Assembly (NCBI GenBank): GCA_036639875.1
Contig: JAVWHX010000067.1
Coordinates: 1 to 11,122 of the forward strand
Length of the DNA: 11,122 bases
Direction: 5' to 3'
Origin: JAVWHX01 sp036639875
GTDB lineage: Bacteria > Bacillota_I > Bacilli_A > Erysipelotrichales > Coprobacillaceae
In this document: positions 6,020-11,122 of the stretch, one piece after another
Position numbering within the stretch: position 1 is the stretch's first letter
Layout of the letters: every line of letters starts with the position of its first letter
The notes under the pieces: model-generated
Database searches by the model: none
What the model was told of the DNA's origin: nothing
What the model saw: only the letters and a program-made list of their open reading frames with translations
Translations under genes and position numbers: made by a program

Positions 6020-6136
6020 TAAAAATGCATAAGAAAAAACACACTTTTTTCGTTATGCTCGCAGGAAATAGACATTCTTTCAAAAACCATCTTTACTATC
6101 TTGAAACGACAAGTCTATTTTCTTGTCGTTTTTTTT
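6008..6136 (+). promoter_or_regulatory. Ribosome-mediated transcription attenuator controlling the ABC-F gene
   Basis: Three mutually exclusive structures can be drawn. (1) 6008-6016 pairs with 6061-6069 (9 pairs, one G-U), enclosing a strong local hairpin, 6027-6039 with 6045-6058 (one bulged G, CACAC loop). (2) Antiterminator: 6064-6073 pairs with 6113-6122 (10 pairs, one G-U), with a second inner helix 6078-6083/6101-6106. (3) Terminator 6104-6131. Structure 1 uses bases needed for 2; structure 2 uses bases needed for 3. Inferred logic: with free ribosomes, structure 1 forms and the terminator stops transcription. When a drug stalls a ribosome on the upstream ORF, structure 1 cannot form, the antiterminator forms and the ABC-F gene is transcribed. 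Confidence 0.72.
6104..6136 (+). terminator. Conditional intrinsic terminator in the ABC-F leader
   Basis: AAACGACAAG (6104-6113) and CTTGTCGTTT (6122-6131) form ten perfect pairs over an eight-base loop, followed by an unbroken T run to 6136. It lies 26 bases before the ABC-F start codon, inside that gene's own leader, which is the usual place for an attenuator. Confidence 0.9.
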
Positions 6137-6161
6137 AAAAGAAAAAAGGAGGGTTATATAG

Positions 6162-7652
6162 ATGTCTTTAATACAAGTGAAAGAATTAAGTTTTTGTTAT
6201 GATGGGAGTTATGATGAAGTATTTAGTGATGTATCGTTTTATTTTGATACTGAGTATAGATGTGCATTAATCGGAAGAAATGGAACTGGTAAAACAACGT
6301 TCTTAAAGTTATTAATGAATCAATATCAGTATCAAGGAGAGATTATGAAGAATGTTGATTGTCAGTATTTTCCTTATACAGTTAATGATCAAAGTCAAAT
6401 GACAATTGATATTTGTTATGATATAGAACCTCATATTGAAATATGGCAAATAGAAAAAGAAATACGTTTATTAGATGTTGATGTGGATGTTCTTTATCGT
6501 GAGTTTCAAACATTATCTAAAGGAGAACAAACAAAGGTTTTATTGGCTTTATTATTTTTAAAGGATAATAGTTATTTGTTAATTGATGAACCAACAAATC
6601 ATTTAGATCAAGAATCAAGAAGAATAGTTGCTGATTATTTAAAGAAACAAAGTGGTTTTTTATTGGTTAGTCATGATCGTTATTTTATTGATATATGTTG
6701 TGATCATGTGATTTCAATCAACAATACAACAATTGACGTTGTAAATGGAAACTTTACATCTTGGTATGATAATAAATTAAAACAAGATGAAAGTGAAAAA
6801 ACATTAAATGAAAAGTTAAAAAAAGATATTAAAAGATTAGATGAGTCTAGAAAACAATCAGCGAAATGGTCTGATAAGGTTGAAAAGACAAAGAATGGAA
6901 CAAGAGTTGCTGGATTAAGACCTGATAAGGGTCATATAGGTCATATGGCAGCTAAGATGATGAAGAGGTCTAAATCTATTGAACAACGTAGGAATAAGGC
7001 GATAGATGATAAGAAGACTCTTTTAAAGGATGTTGAGGAGTTTGATGATTTAAAACTATTTCCTTTAAAGTATGGACAGTCACAATTGATTTGTTTATCA
7101 CATGTCTCTTTATCTTATGATGATAAAGATTTATGGAATGATCTTAATATAACGATTAATGAATCTGAAAGAGTTTTATTAAAAGGTAAGAATGGTTGTG
7201 GGAAATCAAGTCTTGTTTCCTTTATTATGCATCAAGATATTCAACATCAAGGAGATTGTTATATCAAGAGTCATTTAAAGATATCTTATGTTCCTCAAGA
7301 TTGTTCTTATTTAACAGGAGATATGGATGAATTTATTTTAAAGCATGATGTTGATCTCACATTAGTGAAAACAATCTTAAGAAAGTTTGGTTTTTCACGT
7401 GATGATTTAGTAAAACAACTTCATCATTTAAGTGAAGGTCAAAAGAAGAAGGTTATGCTGTCAATTTCTTTAGCTAGTCAAGCACATCTTTATATATGGG
7501 ATGAACCTTTGAATTATATTGATATCTTTTCAAGAATTCAAATAGAAAGATTAATCTTAGAATATCAACCAACATTATTATTTGTTGAACATGATGAATT
7601 CTTTCAAAAGAATATTGCAACAAAAGTGCTTGATTTTGACAATCTTATTTGA
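6162..7652 (+). CDS. lsa: Lsa-type ABC-F ribosomal protection protein
   Basis: A 496-residue cytoplasmic protein with two ATPase domains and no membrane segments. Domain 1: Walker A GRNGTGKTT (38-46), signature LSKGEQ (118-123), Walker B LLIDEP (139-144) with catalytic E143, and SHDR (170-173). A charged interdomain linker spans about 202-300. Domain 2: Walker A GKNGCGKSS (342-350), signature LSEGQ (423-427), Walker B YIWDEP (444-449) with E448, LNYID, and EHD (476-478). Length, linker and the WDEPLNY(I/L)D motif match the Lsa group rather than housekeeping ABC-F proteins. Lsa proteins bind the ribosomal E site and dislodge lincosamides, streptogramin A and pleuromutilins; that spectrum is inferred here. 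The lettered subtype cannot be assigned. AGGAGG at 6147-6152 sets the start. Expression is probably controlled by the attenuator upstream. Base composition matches the neighbours, so there is no sign of recent transfer. Confidence 0.88.
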   Translation: MSLIQVKELSFCYDGSYDEVFSDVSFYFDTEYRCALIGRNGTGKTTFLKLLMNQYQYQGEIMKNVDCQYFPYTVNDQSQMTIDICYDIEPHIEIWQIEKEIRLLDVDVDVLYREFQTLSKGEQTKVLLALLFLKDNSYLLIDEPTNHLDQESRRIVADYLKKQSGFLLVSHDRYFIDICCDHVISINNTTIDVVNGNFTSWYDNKLKQDESEKTLNEKLKKDIKRLDESRKQSAKWSDKVEKTKNGTRVAGLRPDKGHIGHMAAKMMKRSKSIEQRRNKAIDDKKTLLKDVEEFDDLKLFPLKYGQSQLICLSHVSLSYDDKDLWNDLNITINESERVLLKGKNGCGKSSLVSFIMHQDIQHQGDCYIKSHLKISYVPQDCSYLTGDMDEFILKHDVDLTLVKTILRKFGFSRDDLVKQLHHLSEGQKKKVMLSISLASQAHLYIWDEPLNYIDIFSRIQIERLILEYQPTLLFVEHDEFFQKNIATKVLDFDNLI

Positions 7653-7677
7653 CAAAAGAAATATCAACTATTACAAT
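7649..7677 (+). promoter_or_regulatory. Sigma-A promoter for the flavodoxin-like pair
   Basis: TTGACA (7649-7654, perfect -35) and TACAAT (7672-7677, 5/6) are separated by exactly 17 bases. The -35 box overlaps the ABC-F stop codon (7650-7652). This is the best classical promoter in the window. No terminator separates the ABC-F gene from it, so read-through is also possible. Confidence 0.8.
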
Positions 7678-7707
7678 ATAGAAAGGAAATCAAAAAGGGG
7701 CATATTT

Positions 7708-8214
7708 ATGAAAAATTTAGTGATTACTGATAAGGATATTCCAACTGAATTATTTAAGAATTCTGTTATTGTTAATTTAAATAATATTCAATATTCTTCA
7801 TGTACTGGTGGGTTAGAATGTTTGAAATGTGAAGGTGCATGTTATTTTCTTGATGATATGAGTATTATATCTAAATGGATGAATGATTCTCGTTTGATTA
7901 TTTATGTAACAAAAGTAAAATATGGATGCTTTGATATTCCTTTTAAAAGAATGTTAGAGAGACTTATTGTTAATTTAGAACCATATTATTCAATTGTTGA
8001 TGGTGAAACATGCCATCTTGGTATTAGTCAATTGAAAAAGAAATTATTAGTTATTGGTTATGGTGATGTCACTGAAGAAGAAAAGAAGATGTTTAAAGAT
8101 TTATTAGATGAATCTACATTAGGTTTTACATATTCATCAGTTGATGCTTATTTCTGTGAAGAAACAGAACTAGAAGAAGCTTTACAAACTTTTGGAGGTG
8201 TTGATCATGTCTAA
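7708..8214 (+). CDS. Flavodoxin-fold (FMN reductase/iron-sulfur flavoprotein-like) protein with a cysteine cluster
   Basis: A 168-residue protein resembling the NADPH-dependent FMN reductase and iron-sulfur flavoprotein group. Residues 32-51 read C32-x5-C38-x2-C41-x3-C45 then DDM, in the place where relatives have a compact CxxC-type cluster followed by KDDM. This is followed by the strand IIYVTKVKYG and FKRMLERL, like the substrate-channel helix of the family. The N-terminal phosphate-binding loop with a GSPR-like motif expected for FMN binding is not evident. The four cysteines could bind an iron-sulfur cluster or form redox disulfides; which is unknown. The start at 7708 follows AAGGGG (7695-7700) and a strong promoter; upstream codons in this frame overlap the ABC-F gene. 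It overlaps the next gene by 8 bases, so the two are translationally coupled. Confidence 0.65.
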   Translation: MKNLVITDKDIPTELFKNSVIVNLNNIQYSSCTGGLECLKCEGACYFLDDMSIISKWMNDSRLIIYVTKVKYGCFDIPFKRMLERLIVNLEPYYSIVDGETCHLGISQLKKKLLVIGYGDVTEEEKKMFKDLLDESTLGFTYSSVDAYFCEETELEEALQTFGGVDHV

Positions 8215-8785
8215 AATATTACTCATTAGTTCTTCTTTAAAACATGCTCAAGACTTTATGAATCCTTTTATCAAACGTTTAGAAGTTTATTTATCTTCTA
8301 AGAGTGATTGTGTTGATGTAAGAACGGCAGGTAATTTTGATGAAAGAGCATTCTTTGAATATGATCAAGTTGTTTTTGTATTCTTTACTGCTTTAGATTC
8401 AATCCCTTCTTCAACATTAGAAATCTTTGAAAAGTTAGAAAATCAATCTAAACAAAAAACTCAGATTTATACAATTATTGCATGTGATGAATACGAAGCA
8501 GAAAAATGTAATCTGTCTGAAAAGATTGTTGCCAATTGGTGTCAAAAAGAGGGTATGAATTTTAAAGGATCTTTAAAGATTGGTTCTGGTTTATTTATTA
8601 TGAAGAGTGCTTCTCGTTTTGTTGTTTCTAATTATATTAAGAACTTTGCTTCAGCTATTTTAGAACGAAAATCTATTCATTTGAAAATCACAATGTTAAC
8701 TGAAAATATATTTATGAAAACTGCTAATAAGTATTGGAATAAAGAGATTAGAAAAAAACATAAAGAAAAAACTACTGAAAAGTAG
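8207..8785 (+). CDS. Flavodoxin-like protein, partner of the upstream gene
   Basis: A 192-residue protein with features of a flavodoxin-like alpha/beta fold: beta strand KILLISSS (3-10) ending in a Ser-rich loop, strand QVVFVFF (54-60) with ALDSIPSSTLEIFEKL after it, strand QIYTIIAC (86-93), and a conserved-looking KIGSG turn (124-128). The C-terminal tail is strongly basic (about 176-189). No exact family is recognised; an FMN- or NAD(P)H-binding oxidoreductase is plausible but not shown. The start at 8207 follows GGAGGTG (8194-8200); the TTG at 8192 lies before that ribosome binding site and is rejected. Its first bases overlap the stop of the 7708-8214 gene. A stable complex between the two is suggested by coupling, not proven. 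Confidence 0.62.
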   Translation: MSKILLISSSLKHAQDFMNPFIKRLEVYLSSKSDCVDVRTAGNFDERAFFEYDQVVFVFFTALDSIPSSTLEIFEKLENQSKQKTQIYTIIACDEYEAEKCNLSEKIVANWCQKEGMNFKGSLKIGSGLFIMKSASRFVVSNYIKNFASAILERKSIHLKITMLTENIFMKTANKYWNKEIRKKHKEKTTEK

Positions 8786-8794
8786 TCTTTTTTT
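8766..8794. terminator. Bidirectional terminator between convergent genes
   Basis: ACTACT (8771-8776) and AGTAGT (8781-8786) pair across a GAAA loop. On the plus strand a T run (8788-8794) follows; on the minus strand the A run at 8766-8770 gives a T run. The TAG stop of the flavodoxin-like gene (8783-8785) is inside the 3' arm, and the minus-strand gene ends at 8793, so one hairpin serves both. Confidence 0.8.
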
Positions 8795-9257
8795 ATTCAC
8801 ATATTCTTTTGATATAGTCAAGCGGGACGTTCATCTTTTTTGCAATCTCTTCATATGATAAACCTTGACTTAAAAATCTTTTCATGATCTTTCGCATACT
8901 TTCACTCACTTCAATAATATGTCCATTAGGATCATAAAATCTAACAACCCTTTGTCCCCATGCTTGTTCTTTTAAAGGATGAACAAGGGGAATATTATGA
9001 TGACGAAGACGAATCATCAAATCATCAATATCAGGTGTTTCAAAACAAAGTTCAGTCGCATAGTTTTGCAGTTGAATCATATTATCATTCTTACTGACCA
9101 TGTCTTTCCATACTTCTATTGTTTGTAAATGAATACCATGAGTAAGTGATACATTTGCACCAAAATCCATCACAACATGTAAATCTAAAATTTGACGATA
9201 AAACTGTAAGGATTGTTTCATATCATTGACAACTAATAAAGTTCCTTTGAATTTCAT
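8793..9257 (-). CDS. VOC-fold (glyoxalase/dioxygenase-like) protein with HTH-like C-terminal extension
   Basis: A 154-residue protein. Residues 1-119 form a single VOC domain: VVNDMKQSLQFYRQILDL at 9-26 and RFYDPNGHIIEVSE at 106-119, two classic landmarks. E116 in HIIEV matches the usual metal-binding Glu, but the His expected near the N-terminal strand is not seen, so activity on glyoxalase substrates is doubtful. It may instead bind a ligand, as bleomycin- and fosfomycin-resistance relatives do. Residues about 126-152 (RFLSQGLSYEEIAKKMNVPLDYIKRI) look like a helix-turn-helix of the sigma-region-4/LuxR style, unusual on a VOC protein. The ribosome binding site is AGAAGGA (complement of 9264-9270). 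It is transcribed away from spoIVA and ends at the shared terminator. Confidence 0.85.
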   Translation of the reverse strand: MKFKGTLLVVNDMKQSLQFYRQILDLHVVMDFGANVSLTHGIHLQTIEVWKDMVSKNDNMIQLQNYATELCFETPDIDDLMIRLRHHNIPLVHPLKEQAWGQRVVRFYDPNGHIIEVSESMRKIMKRFLSQGLSYEEIAKKMNVPLDYIKRICE

Positions 9258-9279
9258 AACGATTCCTTCTTTCTTTCAT

Positions 9280-9288
9280 ATTTTATCA
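9280..9288 (-). promoter_or_regulatory. Probable extended -10 promoter for the VOC gene
   Basis: Read on the minus strand, TGA-TAAAAT is an extended -10 with a 5/6 core, placed about 23 bases before the start codon. No clear -35 is seen. Confidence 0.5.
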
Positions 9289-9352
9289 TAAATGAGTTTG
9301 TTGGTACATACATAATAACAAAGAACGATTATTTGAGATGATCTGATAGTCA

Positions 9353-9381
9353 GTTCTATTTGACAATAAAATTCATATATT
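9353..9381 (+). promoter_or_regulatory. Candidate sigma-E (mother-cell) promoter for spoIVA
   Basis: CATATATT (9374-9381) resembles the sigma-E -10 consensus CATACAnT, and GTTCTATT (9353-9360) is a loose match to the GTCATATT-like -35 at 13-base spacing. A TTGACA at 9360-9365 has no sigma-A -10 at proper distance. Sigma-E control of spoIVA is established in Bacillus; the site here is inferred. The rest of the 147-base intergenic gap shows no gene. Confidence 0.45.
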
Positions 9382-9404
9382 GATGTGTGAGAAGGAGGAA
9401 GTAT

Positions 9405-10883
9405 ATGCAAACAATCGATATACTTAAAGACATAGGTAAAAGGTGCGATGGAGATATTTATTTGGGGGTTGTAGGTCCAGTCAGAGTTGGAAAGTCTTCG
9501 TTTATTAAGCGTTTTATGGAAGTGGCAGTTATTCCATATATAGATGATGCTGATGCGAAGTTAAGAGCAACTGATGAACTACCTCAATCTGGTGAAGGTC
9601 GTATGATTATGACTGTGGAACCTAAATTTATACCTAATCAAGCAGCTCGTATTTTTGTCGAAGAGAATTTAGGAGTAAATATTAGACTTGTTGATTGTGT
9701 TGGTTATGTGATTGATGGTGCGAAAGGTTATCAAGATGAACAAGGGATTCGTTATGTCAAAACACCTTGGTATTTAGAAGCGATACCTTTTGATGAAGCT
9801 GCTAAGGTAGGAACTCAAAAAGTCATTCAAGATCATTCTACAATTGGAATCGTTATGACTTGTGATGGTTCTATTTGTGAAATACCTGCCAGTGATTATC
9901 GTCAAGCAACAGATGATGTAATTAGTGAATTAAAAGAAATTGGAAAACCATTTGTGATTGTTGTGAATTCAAAAGATCCTCGATCAGTACAATGTAGTGC
10001 AGTTGTAGATGAATTAAAGAATAAACATGATGTTCCAGTTATTGCATTAAGAGTCAATGAAATGAGTGAAGATGATATTGCTCATTTGTTAAAAGAAGCT
10101 TTATATGAATTTCCAATTCATGAAGTGAAGATTGAAGTTCCTCGTTGGATTGCTTTAATGGATTCTTCACATTGGTTAAAACAAACACTAGATGAATCTT
10201 TAGAACAATCACTTCAAGAAATTAGTCGTTTTAGAGATGTTGAAAAGATAGCGAGTGGTATGAGTGAATTTGATTTTATTCAAAAAGCTTATCTTTCTTC
10301 AATTGATACATCATCATCTTCTGCAACCTTAAGAATCAAAGAAAGAAAAGGTTTATATAACGAAATCTTAAATGAAATATTGGGACAAGAAAAATTTGAT
10401 GAAGCATTGTTCTTAAAACAAATGCAAGAGTTAATGCAAATGCAAAGGGAATACCAAGCTTATCAAAGTGCTATTAAGATGGTTAGACAGACTGGTTATG
10501 GTTATGCTTTACCTGCTTTAGAAGACATTGAATTGAGTGATCCTGAACTTATTAAACAAGGACCAAGGCATGGTATGAAGTTGGTTTCAACGGCTTCAAC
10601 GATTCATATGATTAAGGTTGATATCGAATCTACTTTTGAGCCAATAATTGGTTCAAAAGAACAAGCTGAAGCATTTGTTGCTTATCTTCAAAGTCATGGT
10701 GAAAACAATAAAGAAGCGATTTTTGATTGCGATGTTTTTGGTCGTAAATTAGGTGATTTAATCAATGAAGGAATGCGTGTAAAATTAGCTTCTATGAATG
10801 AAACCGCTTGTATTAGAGTGCATGATATTTTAAGTAAAATTGTGAATAAAGGTAAGACGAATGTTATTGCAATTGTTTTATAA
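9405..10883 (+). CDS. spoIVA: Stage IV sporulation protein A (spore coat morphogenetic ATPase)
   Basis: A 492-residue protein, the same length as the Bacillus subtilis protein. SpoIVA polymerises on the outer forespore membrane using ATP and is the base layer for coat assembly. The N-terminal ATPase domain has Walker A GPVRVGKSS (24-32) with K30, and the LVDCVG Walker B with D97, both at the positions known in B. subtilis. T70 is kept but the following Thr is Val here (V71). PSI-BLAST-type landmarks visible by eye: DELPQSGEG (57-65), TPWYLE, QDHSTIG, HMIKVDIES, and the conserved hydrophobic C-terminus NVIAIVL. The start at 9405 is set by AAGGAGG (9392-9398); the GTG at 9387 lies before it. 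It is followed by an HU gene, as in Bacillus. Its presence indicates a spore former or a recent descendant of one. Confidence 0.97.
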   Translation: MQTIDILKDIGKRCDGDIYLGVVGPVRVGKSSFIKRFMEVAVIPYIDDADAKLRATDELPQSGEGRMIMTVEPKFIPNQAARIFVEENLGVNIRLVDCVGYVIDGAKGYQDEQGIRYVKTPWYLEAIPFDEAAKVGTQKVIQDHSTIGIVMTCDGSICEIPASDYRQATDDVISELKEIGKPFVIVVNSKDPRSVQCSAVVDELKNKHDVPVIALRVNEMSEDDIAHLLKEALYEFPIHEVKIEVPRWIALMDSSHWLKQTLDESLEQSLQEISRFRDVEKIASGMSEFDFIQKAYLSSIDTSSSSATLRIKERKGLYNEILNEILGQEKFDEALFLKQMQELMQMQREYQAYQSAIKMVRQTGYGYALPALEDIELSDPELIKQGPRHGMKLVSTASTIHMIKVDIESTFEPIIGSKEQAEAFVAYLQSHGENNKEAIFDCDVFGRKLGDLINEGMRVKLASMNETACIRVHDILSKIVNKGKTNVIAIVL

Positions 10884-10890
10884 ATTTATG

Positions 10891-10919
10891 TTGCAACCCA
10901 CATTTTGAAATGGTATACT
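10891..10919 (+). promoter_or_regulatory. Promoter of the HU gene
   Basis: TTGCAA (10891-10896, 4/6) and TATACT (10914-10919, 5/6) are 17 bases apart, with an extended TG at 10911-10912. This independent promoter lets HU be expressed in growth although spoIVA upstream is a sporulation gene. No terminator is seen between spoIVA and HU. Confidence 0.75.
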
Positions 10920-10953
10920 ACTACTTAGATTTATGTAGGAGGCAACGCAAAAA

Positions 10954-11122
10954 ATGAATAAAAAAGAACTTATAGATGTTATTTCTTTAAAGAAAGATTT
11001 GACTAAAAAAGAAGCTGAAGCGTTAGTGGATACAGTTTTTGATACAATGATTGAAAGTATTCTTGAAGGAGATAAAGTTTTAATTTCTGGATTTGGTACT
11101 TTTAAGGTCAATAGTAGAAAAG
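10954..11122 (+). CDS. hup: DNA-binding protein HU (5' end only)
   Basis: The first 56 residues of an HU/IHF-family histone-like protein, cut by the window edge. The N-terminus MNKKELIDVI, the helical KKEAEALVDTVFDTMIESI and the strand KVLISGFGTFKV are all characteristic; the DNA-binding beta arm lies beyond the edge. HU dimers bend and compact DNA. AGGAGG (10937-10942) is 11 bases from the ATG, slightly long but acceptable. The gene sits directly after spoIVA, matching the spoIVA-hbs order of Bacillus. HU rather than IHF is chosen because Firmicutes carry HU. Confidence 0.93.
   Translation, partial: MNKKELIDVISLKKDLTKKEAEALVDTVFDTMIESILEGDKVLISGFGTFKVNSRK

Noticed and set aside
5986..6138. 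A 50-codon open frame across the ABC-F leader (starting ATG at 5986, or at 6025 as 37 codons)
   Set aside because: Neither ATG has a ribosome binding site in front, the frame runs through the attenuator helices and ends in the terminator T tract, and the base sequence is explained by RNA pairing. The 6-codon ORF at 5999 has the proper ribosome binding site.
6162..7652. ABC-F gene as recently acquired mobile resistance
   Set aside because: No transposase, integrase or flanking repeats are visible and base composition resembles neighbouring genes, so a long-resident chromosomal gene is more likely.
10878..11111. Minus-strand open frame opposite the HU gene
   Set aside because: It covers the HU promoter, ribosome binding site and coding start on the plus strand; HU is unmistakable.

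Overview
The window looks like chromosome from a low-G+C (about 30% by eye), anaerobic, endospore-forming Firmicute. The best guess is an Erysipelotrichia-type gut bacterium. The grounds are a full-length SpoIVA followed by an HU gene (the order seen in Bacillus), two superoxide-reductase genes and no sign of aerobic metabolism, strong AGGAGG ribosome binding sites, and very AT-rich compact intergenic regions. The taxonomic placement is inference; no rRNA or tRNA gene is present.

Layout. 1-98: C-terminal tail of an unidentified CDS, then a terminator. 195-863: HTH regulator with a DUF5680-like C-terminal domain. 999-1280: small, very acidic protein with an internal repeat. 1352-1732: two-iron superoxide reductase (desulfoferrodoxin). 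1818-3941: PAS-GAF-GGDEF-EAL protein whose EAL half has lost key residues. 4005-4370: rhodanese lipoprotein, followed by 4413-4772, a second superoxide reductase without the rubredoxin-like iron site. 4828-5349 and 5358-5942: GNAT acetyltransferase tightly coupled to xanthine phosphoribosyltransferase (xpt). 5943-6161: a leader with promoter, 6-codon upstream ORF and a complete set of mutually exclusive RNA structures, controlling 6162-7652, an Lsa-type ABC-F ribosome-protection protein. 7708-8214 and 8207-8785: overlapping pair of flavodoxin-like proteins. 8793-9257 (minus): VOC-fold protein with an HTH-like tail. 9405-10883: spoIVA. 10954-end: start of an HU gene.

How the genes may work together. 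The two superoxide reductases, the rhodanese lipoprotein and the Cys-containing flavoprotein pair suggest an oxidative or redox stress neighbourhood, although most units have their own promoter and terminator, so this is proximity rather than one operon. The GNAT-xpt pair is one operon. spoIVA is expected to be a mother-cell sporulation gene and HU a vegetative housekeeping gene with its own promoter.

The most interesting element is the 5968-6136 leader. Strand 6008-6016, which is the last three sense codons of the upstream ORF, pairs with 6061-6069. Strand 6064-6073 can instead pair with 6113-6122, and that pairing excludes the terminator 6104-6131. This is the logic of ribosome-stalling transcription attenuation for an antibiotic-resistance gene. 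Two other patterns run through the window: all five single-gene terminators after plus-strand genes overlap the stop codon of the gene they end, and most promoters are of the extended -10 (TGnTATAAT) type. No insertion sequence, phage gene, CRISPR array, tRNA or rRNA was seen.
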